64,000 bases of DNA, taken from NCBI RefSeq assembly GCF_002858715.1, contig NZ_PJZH01000017.1:1-64000 (forward strand), in the 5' to 3' direction. Each line of letters opens with the position of its first letter. The first letter of the stretch is position 1. The position numbers and the translations under genes were made by a program. The DNA comes from Chimaeribacter coloradensis (GTDB taxonomy: Bacteria > Pseudomonadota > Gammaproteobacteria > Enterobacterales > Enterobacteriaceae). This document shows positions 20,146 through 33,465 of the stretch, in pieces. A model generated the notes under the pieces. That model was not told the origin of the DNA and made no database searches. It saw only the letters and a list, made by a program, of their open reading frames with translations.

Positions 20146-21906
20146 TCAGGGTGACGGCGTCAGGTTCTGCGGCAACAGCAGGTTTTGCGGCAGTGGTTCT
20201 GCTGCCGGGGCGGCCGGGGCCGGGGCAGCGCCGGTAACGGTGCCGTTGACCATCTGCTGGGTGATCTGCTGCCCCTGGGCGTCAGTGGCGGACAGGCGGC
20301 CGTTCAGCCCCGCTTTCAACGGCGTGCCGGCAGCGAGTTGCCCCTGTAACTGCACCTGGAATGAGCCGTCACCGCCGGCAGGTGCTGACGGCCAGCCCCA
20401 GTTCTGCACCAGCGACAGCGGCACCGCGCGGCCCGTCAGCGTGGCGCTGAACAACCGTTGCGGCTGCTGGCCCAGCGTGGCGGTAGATTCCAGCAACCCC
20501 GCCTGGGTAAAGGCGCTCAGCTCCGTCACGGCGATCTGGTCAGCATCTGCCGTCAGGCTCAGGGAGGGGCGGCGGACATCAATCTTATTGAACGTCGCCT
20601 CGCTGGCATTCAGCGTCAGTTTTCCGCCCCAGATCCCCCACTGGTGATCGCGCGCCAGCACCAGATCGTTGCCGGTGCTGTCCAGCGCGGTCAGCTGGAA
20701 CGGGAAGTCCGGCGACACATCAATAATCAGGTTGCGGTTGGCGGTCAGCTTGCTGACGGAGACCCCGGCCAGCCAGCCCGGCAGCGGCTTCATCCACAAG
20801 GCCTGCCAGTCGCCGGGCAGGGTATATTCCAGCGCGGCCACCACCAGCTCATCCAGCTGTAACTGCCGGTCGGTGCGCGACCAGTGGCCGGTGGTGCGCA
20901 GCAGGCCATTCTGCCAGCGGGTGCTCAGCTGTTTCAGGGTAATGCCCTGCTGGTCAAACGCCAGGTCCACAATCGGGTCAGTAAAGTGCAGGCTGCCGTT
21001 AATCAGGTCACTGGCATTAAAGGCAATGGAACCGTCCTCGCTCTGCCAGTCGCCATGATCAAAGGTCATATTCTGCAGGGTGACGTCGAGATCGTTAAAG
21101 GCCCAGTCCGGCCCCTGCAGGCGCGCGTCGATCACATCCAGCCGTTGCAGGGTGATTTTCGGCAGCGCCTCAAAATCCTGCTGGAAAGTCGCCAGCGGAT
21201 GCGGGGATTGCAGGCGGATGTTGCTCAGGCGCAGGTTGTTGATATTCCAGGAGCCGTCCGCTTCGCGGCTGGCGTTGGCGGTTAACTGGCCGCGGGAGAA
21301 ATCCGCACCAACATTATTCAGCAGCAACCGGTTCTGCTGGATGCGCCCCTGCACCAGCACCTGCGAGGCGGGGATATCATTGAGGGTCAGCTCACCGGCG
21401 CTCAGCTGGAACTCCGCATCATTGCCGAGCACCTGGCCCGGCGCGGGGTGCCACGGGGCGATACCGGCGTCAACCTGCCGGGCCGTCACGGAAAGCCGGT
21501 CAATCCCGGCCACCAGTTGCATATTACTGAGTTGCAGCAGATTGGCCTGCACCGGCAACAGGGCATTGGGGTTGCTGAGGTTCAGGCTGCCGTTGCGCAG
21601 CGTCAGGCGATCGAAATAACCCGGCTGGCTGAACTGTTGCCAGTCGAGGCCAAGGCTCACCTCACCGGCGTTCAGCATCTCCGGCTGGTTGGCACGCGCC
21701 AGCCGGACATCTTTCAGCGTCAGGGCCGACGGTGCCGACCATGAGTGACTGATTTTCCCTATTGTAAGCCGGTAGTCACTGTTCGCGCTGACCCAGCGGC
21801 TGACCCACCCCGCCGCCCACTGGGTCTGCATCACCACATACCCCAGTACGATCACCAAAACACACAGCAGCAATACGGTCAGCAGCAGCTTTCCGAGAAA
21901 TTTCAT
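20146..21906 (-). CDS. yicH: AsmA family protein YicH
   Basis: A 586-residue envelope protein of the AsmA/TamB-like repeating beta-groove superfamily, members of which are implicated in moving phospholipids across the periplasm. It has one N-terminal membrane anchor (about residues 3-25) and a long periplasmic beta-rich region; the last 30 residues are Pro/Ala-rich and unlike the rest. The start MKFLGK at 21906 matches E. coli YicH; the frame extends 7 codons upstream. It lies beside xanP as in E. coli. Confidence 0.9.
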   Translation of the reverse strand: MKFLGKLLLTVLLLCVLVIVLGYVVMQTQWAAGWVSRWVSANSDYRLTIGKISHSWSAPSALTLKDVRLARANQPEMLNAGEVSLGLDWQQFSQPGYFDRLTLRNGSLNLSNPNALLPVQANLLQLSNMQLVAGIDRLSVTARQVDAGIAPWHPAPGQVLGNDAEFQLSAGELTLNDIPASQVLVQGRIQQNRLLLNNVGADFSRGQLTANASREADGSWNINNLRLSNIRLQSPHPLATFQQDFEALPKITLQRLDVIDARLQGPDWAFNDLDVTLQNMTFDHGDWQSEDGSIAFNASDLINGSLHFTDPIVDLAFDQQGITLKQLSTRWQNGLLRTTGHWSRTDRQLQLDELVVAALEYTLPGDWQALWMKPLPGWLAGVSVSKLTANRNLIIDVSPDFPFQLTALDSTGNDLVLARDHQWGIWGGKLTLNASEATFNKIDVRRPSLSLTADADQIAVTELSAFTQAGLLESTATLGQQPQRLFSATLTGRAVPLSLVQNWGWPSAPAGGDGSFQVQLQGQLAAGTPLKAGLNGRLSATDAQGQQITQQMVNGTVTGAAPAPAAPAAEPLPQNLLLPQNLTPSP

Positions 21907-22048
21907 CGCCCAATCCACGTCGCCCAAAAAGTTAACCCTGTTTATGCCGTAATCAGCCGGTTATCACAAGAGCGCCGCGAAACACAATTCATAAAAAACG
22001 GCCGATGTGTGAACACACCGGCCGTAGAGAGGCGGGCAGGGCGGGGCG

Positions 22049-23437
22049 TTATTTTTCCTGCGGGAAGATCAGGTTCAGGACAATCGCCGTGATACCGCCG
22101 GCGGCAATGCCGGAAGAGAACAGGTTTTTCACCCAGTCCGGCGCGAACTGCAAAATCAGCGGTTGCTGCGAGACACCCAGCCCGACCGCCAGCGACAGCG
22201 CGATAATCATGATCGCCCGGCGGTTCAGCGGCTCGCGTGACACGATGCGCACACCGGAGGCCGCGATGGTACCGAACATTACAATGGTCGCTCCGCCCAG
22301 CACCGGCTCTGGAATGTGCTGCACCAGCGCACTGACGCCGGGGAACAGGCCGAGTACCACCAGCATCAGCGCCACCACAAAACCGACATAGCGGCTGGCG
22401 ACGCCGGTCAGCTGGATCACGCCGTTATTCTGGCCGAAGCAGGAATTTGGGAAGGTGTTAAACACCGCCGAGAGCAGGGAGTTCAGGCCGTTTGCCAGTA
22501 CCCCGCCTTTGATGCGCTTCATATAGAGCGGCCCGGACACCGGTTGCTCAGAGACATCTGACGTCGCGGTAATGTCCCCGATGGTTTCGAGCGACGTCAC
22601 CATAAAGATCAGCATCAGCGGCAGCAGCAGGCTCCAGTCAAAGCCCAGCCCGTAGTAGAGCGGCATCGGCAGCACCACCCAGGCGGAGGGCGCGCTCGCG
22701 GCTGCGGTGGCCGGCAGCATATCCATTGCCCAGGCCAGCAGGTAACCCACCAGCATGGCGATCACCAGCGACGCCACCCGCAGGTAAGGGTTACGCTGGC
22801 GGTTAAGCAGGATAATCACCGCCAGCACCGCCGCCGCCAGCAGCAGGTTTTTCGGCGCGCCGAAGGTGTGGTCACTCATCGCGCTGTAGCCGCCGCCAAT
22901 CGAGGTCAGCCCCACCTGAATCAACGACAGGCCGATGATCATCACCACAATGCCGGAGACCAGCGGCGTGATGATCCGGCGCGCCAGATGCAGGAAGCGG
23001 GAGAGCACAATCTCGGTGCAGGAGGCGACCATCAGCGTGCCGAACAGCGCCGCCATCATGGTCGGGACATCCGCGCCGCCGTTTTTCAGCGCCATACCGC
23101 CCATGATCAACGGGCTGACGAAGTTAAAGCTGGTGCCCTGAATCGATAGCAGCCCGGAACCCACCGGCCCCCAGGTTTTGATTTGCAGAACAGAGGCGAG
23201 GCCGGAGGCAAACAGCGACATGCTGATGATGTGCTGCGTATCCTGCGCCGGCAGGCCGAGCGCCTGGCAGATCAGCAACGCCGGGGTGATCACCGCGACA
23301 AACATCGCCAGCAGGTGCTGGCAGGCGGCAAACAGGGTTTGCGGCAGCGGCGGCCGGTCTTCAAGCCGGTAGATCAGTTCACTGTTACGGGAGGTGGCGG
23401 CAGCGGCGTTATCCCGCTCAGCGGTTTGCAGGCTCAT
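22049..23437 (-). CDS. xanP: Xanthine permease XanP
   Basis: A 462-residue proton symporter for xanthine of the nucleobase-ascorbate transporter family, with 14 expected membrane segments. The NAT signature is seen as [15 protein letters not shown], and the TM8 segment [16 protein letters not shown] holds the substrate-contact Glu. It is very close to recalled E. coli XanP over its length. Two adjacent ATGs exist (23440, 23437); AGGA spacing favours the second. It is divergent from gltS, with a PurR-type operator upstream. Confidence 0.95.
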   Translation of the reverse strand: MSLQTAERDNAAAATSRNSELIYRLEDRPPLPQTLFAACQHLLAMFVAVITPALLICQALGLPAQDTQHIISMSLFASGLASVLQIKTWGPVGSGLLSIQGTSFNFVSPLIMGGMALKNGGADVPTMMAALFGTLMVASCTEIVLSRFLHLARRIITPLVSGIVVMIIGLSLIQVGLTSIGGGYSAMSDHTFGAPKNLLLAAAVLAVIILLNRQRNPYLRVASLVIAMLVGYLLAWAMDMLPATAAASAPSAWVVLPMPLYYGLGFDWSLLLPLMLIFMVTSLETIGDITATSDVSEQPVSGPLYMKRIKGGVLANGLNSLLSAVFNTFPNSCFGQNNGVIQLTGVASRYVGFVVALMLVVLGLFPGVSALVQHIPEPVLGGATIVMFGTIAASGVRIVSREPLNRRAIMIIALSLAVGLGVSQQPLILQFAPDWVKNLFSSGIAAGGITAIVLNLIFPQEK

Positions 23438-23490
23438 CATGGTTTCCTGGGCGGCAAAGGGGGCATTTTAATGATCCCGCCCGGCAAAAA

Positions 23491-23502
23491 GCAAACGTTT
23501 GC
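23491..23502 (-). promoter_or_regulatory. PurR-type operator upstream of xanP
   Basis: GCAAACGTTTGC is a perfect 12-bp palindrome equal to the core of the PurR consensus (ACGCAAACGTTTGCGT). It sits about 55 bases before the start of a purine permease gene, a functionally sensible place. Confidence 0.7.
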
Positions 23503-23674
23503 CATGCAGCGCAGAGGAAATTTTCCCCGCCTGAGCCGGTGGGTCACCGGGCATTACCCTTGCTTTTAGCGTGGCTTTGGGTTTTTAATCCCTGCGGCTT
23601 ACCCCTCTCTTTTTGTGGGTATAACAATAATAGATTGATATAGCGAATATTTATCATTTCCCGGGAGCGCTTTT

Positions 23675-24874
23675 ATGATTGAACTTGATACCTTCGGCAC
23701 GTTGGTTGCCGCCACGCTGGTGTTATTGCTGGGGCGCAAATGCGTCCAGTCTGTGCCGTTGCTCAACCGCTATACCATTCCTGAGCCGGTGGCGGGTGGG
23801 CTGGTGGTGGCGCTGGCACTGTTGGCGGCCAAACAGTGTTTTGGCTGGGAGCTGACATTCGATAACGCCATGAAAGAGCCGCTGATGCTGGCGTTTTTTG
23901 CCACCATCGGCCTGAATGCGGACATCAGCAGCCTGCGGACAGGCGGCAAAGCGCTGTTCTCCTTCGTGGGTGTGGTGGTAGGGCTGCTGCTGGTGCAGAA
24001 TCTGCTGGGCATCGGGCTGGCAGCCCTGATGGGGCTGAACCCGTTGACCGGGCTGCTCTCCGGCTCGATTACCCTCTCCGGCGGCCACGGCACCGGTGCC
24101 GCCTGGGGCAAAGTCTTTACTGAGCGCTACGGGTTCAGCAGTGCCACGGAAGTGGCGATGGCATGCGCCACCTTTGGGCTGGTACTGGGCGGGCTGATTG
24201 GCGGCCCGGTGGCGCGCTACCTGGTGAAACACTCCGCCACGCCGGAGGGCTGCCCGGAAGATCTCGCCACACCCAGCGCCTTCGAAAAACCGCTGGCCGG
24301 CCGCCTGATTACGCCGCTGGTGCTGATCGAAACCATCGCGATGATCGCCATCTGTCTCTCTGCCGGCAGCTATCTCGCCCGGCTCCTGCACGGCACGCCC
24401 TGCGAATTGCCTACCTTTGTCTGCGTGCTGTTTATCGGTGTGGTGCTCAGCAACCTGCTCGCCGCGACCGGGCTGTACCGGGTATTTGACCGCGCCGTCT
24501 CGGTGGTGGGGAACGTCAGTTTGTCGCTGTTCCTGGCGATGGCGCTGATGAGCCTGAAACTCTGGGAGCTCTCTGCGCTGGCGGTGCCGATGCTGGTGAT
24601 CCTGACGGTGCAGACGCTGGCGATGGCGCTCTATGCGGTGTTTGTCACCTACCGGGTGATGGGGAAAAATTATGATGCGGCGGTACTGGCGGCCGGGCAT
24701 TGCGGTTTCGGGCTGGGGGCGACGCCCACGGCGATCGCCAATATGCAGGCGATCACCGGGCGGTTTGGCCCGTCCCATCTCGCTTTTCTGATTGTGCCGA
24801 TGGTAGGCGCATTCTTTATCGATATCGCCAATGCGCTGGTGATTAAACTGTTTCTGATGCTGCCGGGGATCTGA
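23675..24874 (+). CDS. gltS: Sodium/glutamate symporter GltS
   Basis: A 399-residue inner-membrane Na+-coupled L-glutamate carrier with inverted-topology halves. The re-entrant-loop motifs are seen twice as SGGHGTGAAWG (first half) and GHCGFGLGATPTAIANM (second half). It is strongly similar to recalled E. coli GltS. It is divergent from xanP and stops 8 bases from the convergent recG end, without room for a terminator. Confidence 0.96.
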   Translation: MIELDTFGTLVAATLVLLLGRKCVQSVPLLNRYTIPEPVAGGLVVALALLAAKQCFGWELTFDNAMKEPLMLAFFATIGLNADISSLRTGGKALFSFVGVVVGLLLVQNLLGIGLAALMGLNPLTGLLSGSITLSGGHGTGAAWGKVFTERYGFSSATEVAMACATFGLVLGGLIGGPVARYLVKHSATPEGCPEDLATPSAFEKPLAGRLITPLVLIETIAMIAICLSAGSYLARLLHGTPCELPTFVCVLFIGVVLSNLLAATGLYRVFDRAVSVVGNVSLSLFLAMALMSLKLWELSALAVPMLVILTVQTLAMALYAVFVTYRVMGKNYDAAVLAAGHCGFGLGATPTAIANMQAITGRFGPSHLAFLIVPMVGAFFIDIANALVIKLFLMLPGI

Positions 24875-24882
24875 CCCCCGGC

Positions 24883-26964
24883 TCAGGCGTTGGTATAGCG
24901 GGCGCGCGCCGGCAGCCAGCGCTCGATCAGTGCTTTGGCATGTTCCGGGTAGCGCTGGTGGATGTGGCGCGCCACGCGCTGCACTTCCGGAATCATCGCC
25001 TGATCGCGCAGCAGGTCAGCGACTTTGAACTCGGCGCTGCCGGTCTGGCGGGTGCCGAGCAGCTCACCCGGCCCACGGATTTCCAGATCCTGCTGGGCAA
25101 TGACGAAGCCGTCATTGCTGTCCCGCAATACCTGAAGGCGGCGCTGGGCGGTTTTGCTCAGCGGCGTTTTGTAGAGCAGCACACAGTGGGAGGCCACCGC
25201 GCCGCGGCCCACGCGGCCGCGCAGCTGGTGCAATTGCGCCAGCCCCAGCCGCTCCGGGTTTTCGATAATCATCAGGCTGGCATTCGGCACATCCACGCCC
25301 ACTTCAATCACCGTAGTGGCGACCAGCAGCTGAATCTCACCCTGTTTGAACGCCTGCATCACCGCCTGCTTCTCTTGCGGCTTCATCCGGCCATGCACCA
25401 GCCCGATGTTCAGGCCGGGCAGCGCCTCTTTCAGCCCTTCCCAGGTTACTTCCGCGGCCTGCGCTTCCAGCATTTCGGACTCTTCAATCAGGGTACAGAC
25501 CCAATACGCCTGCCGCCCCTCCTGCTGACAGGCCCCTTTCACCCGCTGAATAATCTCCTCACGGCGGGTATCGGGAATGGCCACGGTCGTTACCGGCGTC
25601 CTGCCCGGCGGCAGCTCGTCGATCACCGAGGTGTCGAGGTCGGCATACGCTGTCATTGCCAGCGTCCGCGGGATGGGGGTAGCGGTCATGATCAGCTGGT
25701 GCGGGTGGAAGCCCTGTTCCAGCCCCTTTTCCCACAGCGCCAGCCGCTGGTGCACGCCAAAGCGGTGTTGCTCGTCGATAATCACCAGCGCCAGGCCATT
25801 GAACTGTACCTGCTCCTGGAAGATGGCGTGGGTGCCCACCACCATCGACACCTGTCCGGAGGCGATCGTCTCCTGCTGGGCCTGGCGCGCCTTGCCTTTC
25901 TGCTTGCCCGCCAGCCAGCCCACCTGGATGCCCAGCGGCTCAAACCAGTTGCGGAAGTTAGTGGCGTGCTGCTCTGCCAGCAGTTCGGTCGGGGCCATCA
26001 TGCCCACCTGTTTGCCCTGGGCGATCACCTGCAAGGCGGCGAGCGCCGCGACCAGCGTTTTACCGGAGCCGACGTCACCCTGAACCAGCCGCATCATCGG
26101 GAAACCGCGCGCCAGATCCTGCTCAATCTCTGAGACCACCCGCCGCTGCGCCCCGGTCGGGCTAAAGGGCAGGGACGCCAGGAAACGCTGCGTCAATTGG
26201 GTGTCGTGGGGGATCGGTAACGCCTGATAGCTCTGCGCCCCGGCACGCACATCCAGCATACTGAGGTTATGCGCCAGCAGCTCTTCCATAATCAGGCGGC
26301 GCTGGGCCGGGTGCTGCCCCTTTTCCAGATCTTCGAGGCGGATGTCCGGCGGCGGGCGGTGCAGCGTATGCAGCGCCTGCGGCAGGGAGATCATCGAACG
26401 GCGTAACTCTTCCGGCAGCAGCTCGGCAATCGGCACCGTCTCCAGCAACTCCAGCGCCTGATCGGTCAGCTTGCGCAGTGTCGCCTGCCGGATGCCTTCC
26501 GTCGCCGGGTAGACCGGCGTCAGCGACGTCTGCAGAATCACTTCGCTGTTCTCGCCCTGAATACGGTACTCCGGGTGGATAATCTCTGCGCCGTGGTGGC
26601 CGCGTTTGATCTCCCCATAAGCCGTGACCCGGCGGCCGTTGGCCAGGCTGTTTTTCATGGCCGCATTGAAGTTGAAAAAACGCAGGGTCACGACGCCGGT
26701 GCCGTCGCTGATTTGGCAGGTCATCATCCGGCGGCGGCCGAAGCTGATGTCCGTGCGCAGCACTTCCCCCTCTACCGTGGCAAAAATGCCGGGCAGCAGG
26801 TCAGTAATCGGGTAAAGGTGGGTACGGTCTTCATAGCGTAACGGGAGGTGCAGCAGCAGATCCTGAAGCGTTTCCAGGCCGAGCTTTGCAAGCTTGCCCG
26901 CCTGGCTGGCGCCAACCCCGGAAAGGGAGGTGAGCGGAATGGCATCCAGCAGGCGGCCTTCCAT
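24883..26964 (-). CDS. recG: ATP-dependent DNA helicase RecG
   Basis: A 693-residue superfamily 2 helicase that remodels stalled forks, R-loops and recombination intermediates. An N-terminal wedge/OB domain precedes the helicase motor with Walker A GDVGSGKT, the DEQHRFG box, TATPIPRT and QLRGRVGRG. Its ATG abuts the trmH stop, the distal end of the rpoZ-spoT-trmH-recG operon. Confidence 0.97.
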   Translation of the reverse strand: MEGRLLDAIPLTSLSGVGASQAGKLAKLGLETLQDLLLHLPLRYEDRTHLYPITDLLPGIFATVEGEVLRTDISFGRRRMMTCQISDGTGVVTLRFFNFNAAMKNSLANGRRVTAYGEIKRGHHGAEIIHPEYRIQGENSEVILQTSLTPVYPATEGIRQATLRKLTDQALELLETVPIAELLPEELRRSMISLPQALHTLHRPPPDIRLEDLEKGQHPAQRRLIMEELLAHNLSMLDVRAGAQSYQALPIPHDTQLTQRFLASLPFSPTGAQRRVVSEIEQDLARGFPMMRLVQGDVGSGKTLVAALAALQVIAQGKQVGMMAPTELLAEQHATNFRNWFEPLGIQVGWLAGKQKGKARQAQQETIASGQVSMVVGTHAIFQEQVQFNGLALVIIDEQHRFGVHQRLALWEKGLEQGFHPHQLIMTATPIPRTLAMTAYADLDTSVIDELPPGRTPVTTVAIPDTRREEIIQRVKGACQQEGRQAYWVCTLIEESEMLEAQAAEVTWEGLKEALPGLNIGLVHGRMKPQEKQAVMQAFKQGEIQLLVATTVIEVGVDVPNASLMIIENPERLGLAQLHQLRGRVGRGAVASHCVLLYKTPLSKTAQRRLQVLRDSNDGFVIAQQDLEIRGPGELLGTRQTGSAEFKVADLLRDQAMIPEVQRVARHIHQRYPEHAKALIERWLPARARYTNA

Positions 26965-27657
26965 TCAGCGCTCCGTGGACTGCATCGCGGCCCACCAGGC
27001 GGGGTCTGCCACGATCTGGCCGGTTTCATCCAGCGCCGGGCGCGGCAAGCCTTTGCGCTTTGCCACATTTGCCAGCACCGGGTAGCCGCCTTCAAACAGC
27101 AGACGCTGCTGTTCGTCGTCATCCAGCATACAGGTGTCGCGGTGGTACATACCGGCGTTCTGGCGCTGACGCTGGGCCTCATAGAGGATTAACGCCGAGG
27201 CCACGGAGACATTCAGTGACTGCACCATACCGGCCATCGGGATAATGATGTCGCGGTCGGCCAGGGCCAGCGCTTCCGGCGTGATGCCGGTTTTCTCCTG
27301 GCCCAGCAGAATGCAGGTCGGGCGGGTGTAATCAATCTCGCGGAAATCCACAGCGTGGTCAGAGAGGTGGGTGGCCAGCACCTGCATGCCCTGGCTTTTC
27401 ATGCAGGTCACAGCGTCGGTAATGGTTTTGTGGGTTTGCACCTGCACCCAGCTGTTACTGCCGGCAGCGGAAGAGACCAGCGTGCGCATGCGGTCGGTGG
27501 GCCAGACCGCATGAATCTGATGCACACCCACCGCATCGGCCGTGCGGATCACGGCCGAGACGTTGTGGGGCTTATGAACCTGCTCCATACATACCGTGAG
27601 ATCCGGTTGTCTGGCAGTCAGCATTTCGCGGATTCGCGCGTATCGTTGTGGGGTCAT
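26965..27657 (-). CDS. trmH: tRNA (guanosine(18)-2'-O)-methyltransferase
   Basis: A 230-residue SPOUT methyltransferase that makes Gm18 in the tRNA D-loop (formerly SpoU). The SPOUT motifs are present: NVSAVIRTADAVG, ILLGQEKTGI and IIPMAGMVQSLNVSVA, which form the trefoil knot and SAM site. It lies 5 bases after spoT and directly before recG. Confidence 0.96.
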   Translation of the reverse strand: MTPQRYARIREMLTARQPDLTVCMEQVHKPHNVSAVIRTADAVGVHQIHAVWPTDRMRTLVSSAAGSNSWVQVQTHKTITDAVTCMKSQGMQVLATHLSDHAVDFREIDYTRPTCILLGQEKTGITPEALALADRDIIIPMAGMVQSLNVSVASALILYEAQRQRQNAGMYHRDTCMLDDDEQQRLLFEGGYPVLANVAKRKGLPRPALDETGQIVADPAWWAAMQSTER

Positions 27658-27662
27658 CAGCC

Positions 27663-29768
27663 TTAGTTTCGGTTTCGGTTTACTCTGATCACATCCGGCA
27701 TAATACGAATCTTACGCATCACATTCGCCAGATGAATACGATCACGCACGGTCAGGCGGATAAAGGCGCTGTAAACCCGGCCATCACGCTCTTCGGTGCT
27801 CAGGCTCTGGATATTGGACTCCGCCGCGTTAATCGCCGCCGTGAGGTTCGCCAGTGCGCCCTGATGGTTGAACATATCCACTTTGATTTCAGTGATAAAT
27901 TCCTGATCCAGCTCCTGATCGTCCCACTCCACCGCCATGAATTTCTCAGGCTCTTTCTGATAGCCGCGGATGTTGCGGCACGACTCATGGTGGATCACCA
28001 GCCCTTTACCGGGGCTGACGTGGGCGATGATCGGGTCACCCGGGATCGGGCGGCAGCATTTGGCAAAGGTAATCAATACCCCGTCCGCGCCTTTGATCGG
28101 CAGGTTGCGCATACCGGTCGGGCCGATGGTGGTGTGGTCACCCAGCAGATTGGTAGCCACCACCACGCTCATGGCGTTCCCGAGGCCGATTTCCGCCAGC
28201 AGATCATCCATAGAGGCAAGGCGCATCCGCTCCAGCTCGCGCTGGATATTCTCTTCCGGGATGTCCGACAGCTTGCGGCCATTGCCGAGGGCATGGTTCA
28301 GCAGGCGGCGGCCCAGCGACACGGAGTCGTCACGCTTGAGGTTCTTAAGCATCTGGCGGATTTTGGCGCGCGCTTTGGAGCTCACCACAAAATTGAGCCA
28401 GGCGGCATTCGGGCGGGCGCCCGGTGCGGTGATAATCTCAACCGTCTGGCCGCTGCTCAGTGACTGCGACAGCGGGTAAGGCTGCCGGTCAACGCGCGCG
28501 CCCACGCAGGCGTGGCCGATATCGGTATGCACGGCATAGGCAAAGTCCACCGGCGTCGCGCCGGCCGGTAACTCCACAATGCGCCCTTCCGGGGTGAAGA
28601 CGTAAATCTCATCCGGGAAGAGATCGGATTTCACGCTTTCAATGAATTCAAACGAACTGCCTGCGCTCTGCTGCAACTCCAGCAGGCTTTGCATCCAGCG
28701 CTGCGCCCGGATTTGCGCCGTGGTGCCGGATTCGCCCTGTTCCTTATAGGCCCAGTGCGCAGCCACCCCCATTTCGGCCATCTGATCCATATCCTCGGTG
28801 CGGATCTGAACCTCAACCGGTACGCCGTGCGGGCCGATCAATGAGGTATGCAGGGATTGGTAGCCGTTGGCCTTGGGAATGGCGATATAATCTTTGACCC
28901 TGCCGGGGCGCGGCTTATACAGGCTATGGGCCTGGCCGAGCACGCGGTAGCAGGTATCAACTTCTTTCACGATGACGCGGAAGGCGTAAATGTCCATGAT
29001 GGAGTGAAAACGCTGCTCTTTCAGGTGCATTTTGCAGTAGATCGAGTAGAGGTGTTTTTCACGCCCGCTCACGCGGCATTCGATGCCGGCTTCCGTCAGC
29101 CGCCCTTCGATTTCAGCTAAAATCTTCTGAATCATCTCCTTACGGTTGCCGCGGGCCGCTTTGACGACCTCTTTAATCACGCGGTAACGGTTCGGGTACA
29201 AGGCTTCAAAACCCAGCTCTTCCAGCTCGGTTTTCAAATGGTGGATACCCAGCCGGTGGGCCAGCGGGCTGTAGATCTCCAGCGTTTCACGCGCGATGCG
29301 GCGGCGCTTGTCCGGCCGCAGCGAACCGAGGGTACGCATGTTGTGCGTCCGGTCGGCCAGCTTGATCAGGACGACGCGGATGTCCTGCACCATCGCCATG
29401 ATCATCTTGCGGAAGTTTTCCGCCTGCGCTTCTTTCTTATCGCGGAATTTAAGCTTATCCAGCTTAGAGACGCCCTCAACCAGTTCAGCCACGCTTTTGC
29501 CGAACAACTGCTCCATATCCTGATAGGTCGCAGGCGTATCTTCGATGACGTCATGCAGCAGGGCCGCCATCAGCGTTTCGTGGTCGAGGCGCATTTCCGC
29601 CAGAATGCAGGCGACCGCCACAGGGTGAGTAATGTACGGCTCACCGCTGGAGCGGGTCTGACCTTCATGCGCATCACGCGCAACGAGGTATGCCTGTTTG
29701 AGGCGCTTGATCTGCTCCTCGGGCAGGTATTTTTGAATCAGCAGATTCAGGCTTTCAAACAGGTACAA
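27663..29768 (-). CDS. spoT: Bifunctional (p)ppGpp hydrolase/synthetase SpoT
   Basis: A 701-residue controller of alarmone levels. The order is an HD hydrolase domain with intact HDVIEDTP (about 72-79), a synthetase-like domain, TGS (IVELPAGATPVDFAYAVHTD), a conserved helical/zinc-finger part (FAKCCRPIPGDPI) and a C-terminal ACT domain. Translation appears to start at TTG (29768), as recalled for E. coli. It lies 18 bases after rpoZ. Confidence 0.96.
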   Translation of the reverse strand: MYLFESLNLLIQKYLPEEQIKRLKQAYLVARDAHEGQTRSSGEPYITHPVAVACILAEMRLDHETLMAALLHDVIEDTPATYQDMEQLFGKSVAELVEGVSKLDKLKFRDKKEAQAENFRKMIMAMVQDIRVVLIKLADRTHNMRTLGSLRPDKRRRIARETLEIYSPLAHRLGIHHLKTELEELGFEALYPNRYRVIKEVVKAARGNRKEMIQKILAEIEGRLTEAGIECRVSGREKHLYSIYCKMHLKEQRFHSIMDIYAFRVIVKEVDTCYRVLGQAHSLYKPRPGRVKDYIAIPKANGYQSLHTSLIGPHGVPVEVQIRTEDMDQMAEMGVAAHWAYKEQGESGTTAQIRAQRWMQSLLELQQSAGSSFEFIESVKSDLFPDEIYVFTPEGRIVELPAGATPVDFAYAVHTDIGHACVGARVDRQPYPLSQSLSSGQTVEIITAPGARPNAAWLNFVVSSKARAKIRQMLKNLKRDDSVSLGRRLLNHALGNGRKLSDIPEENIQRELERMRLASMDDLLAEIGLGNAMSVVVATNLLGDHTTIGPTGMRNLPIKGADGVLITFAKCCRPIPGDPIIAHVSPGKGLVIHHESCRNIRGYQKEPEKFMAVEWDDQELDQEFITEIKVDMFNHQGALANLTAAINAAESNIQSLSTEERDGRVYSAFIRLTVRDRIHLANVMRKIRIMPDVIRVNRNRN

Positions 29769-29786
29769 GGTCTTTTACAACTCCGA

Positions 29787-30062
29787 TTAACGGCGGCCTT
29801 CGGCGATGGCGGTCACAGCCTGAATTTCAGCGGCTTCCTGCTCTTGCTGTTCCTGACGATCGCGCACATCGAGAATCTGGTTATTGATCAGACCTTCTTC
29901 GATTTCACGCAGGGCGATAACGGTGTACTTGTCGTTCTCTTCCGGAACCAGCGGATCTTTACCGCCTACCTGAATCTGGCGCGCCCGACGAGCAGCGACC
30001 AACACCAGGTCAAAACGGTTACCAATTTTCTCTACAGCGTCTTGAACAGTTACGCGTGCCAT
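29787..30062 (-). CDS. rpoZ: RNA polymerase omega subunit
   Basis: A 91-residue subunit that stabilises the beta' subunit and forms part of a ppGpp binding site. The conserved [21 protein letters not shown]-terminus is complete. It heads the rpoZ-spoT-trmH-recG operon, so the ppGpp target subunit and the ppGpp enzyme are co-transcribed. Confidence 0.97.
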   Translation of the reverse strand: MARVTVQDAVEKIGNRFDLVLVAARRARQIQVGGKDPLVPEENDKYTVIALREIEEGLINNQILDVRDRQEQQEQEAAEIQAVTAIAEGRR

Positions 30063-30116
30063 ATAAGTGCTACTCCACAGGTGACGAAATGACTGGGCAT
30101 AATACTGAAAGTGACT

Positions 30117-30740
30117 TCAGTCTGCCAATAATTTGGTGATTAAACCGTCATACTTGAGCTTTTGGCGGCCCAGACGCAGACGTTCAGCGCGAATAATGGT
30201 TTTTAAATCCAGCAGGGCCAGATCAAAATCATCATTAACGATCAGGTAATCGTATTCGGCAAAGTGTGTCATCTCCGCGACGGCTTGCGCCATGCGTTTG
30301 GCGATGACTTCTTCGCTGTCCTGGTTGCGGCCACGCAGGCGGCGCCCCAGCTCCTCTTTCGACGGCGGCAGAATAAAGATGCTGCGCGCGTCCGGCATTT
30401 TTTCCCGGATCTGCTTGGCACCCTGCCAGTCGATATCCAGAAACACATCAACACCCGTTTTCAGGACTTGCTCAATCGCGGCCCGTGAGGTGCCGTAATA
30501 GTTGCCGAACACCTGCGCATGCTCAAGAAAGTCATCTTGCTCAATCATGTCGCAGAATTCTGCTTCAGACACGAAAAAGTAGTGCTCCCCGTGCTTTTCG
30601 CCCGGGCGCATGGCGCGGGTGGTATGGGAAACAGAAACCTGGGTGTCGTAAAGCGGTTGTGTTTTCAGCAAAGCCTGAATCAGGCTGGATTTCCCTGCGC
30701 CGCTGGGGGCAGAGACAATATATAACGTGCCTTGAGCCAT
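30117..30740 (-). CDS. gmk: Guanylate kinase
   Basis: A 207-residue enzyme that phosphorylates GMP to GDP. Walker A is [10 protein letters not shown] (about residues 9-18), and the GMP-binding region ([20 protein letters not shown]) and the lid are present. It is divergent from ligB, 54 bases upstream of rpoZ. Confidence 0.97.
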   Translation of the reverse strand: MAQGTLYIVSAPSGAGKSSLIQALLKTQPLYDTQVSVSHTTRAMRPGEKHGEHYFFVSEAEFCDMIEQDDFLEHAQVFGNYYGTSRAAIEQVLKTGVDVFLDIDWQGAKQIREKMPDARSIFILPPSKEELGRRLRGRNQDSEEVIAKRMAQAVAEMTHFAEYDYLIVNDDFDLALLDLKTIIRAERLRLGRQKLKYDGLITKLLAD

Positions 30741-30767
30741 AGGTGATGTTTCAGCTGTAACGGTTGA

Positions 30768-33465
<2,698 letters not shown>

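Noticed and set aside
23723-24778. Minus-strand ORF (351 codons) opposite gltS
   Set aside because: Antisense shadow of the transporter; low-complexity Arg/Gln/His-rich translation.
24940-26133. Long plus-strand ORF (397 codons) opposite recG
   Set aside because: Lies wholly antisense to a conserved recG; composition (Arg, Leu, His, Gln-rich, no domain) is the usual mirror of high-GC coding sequence.
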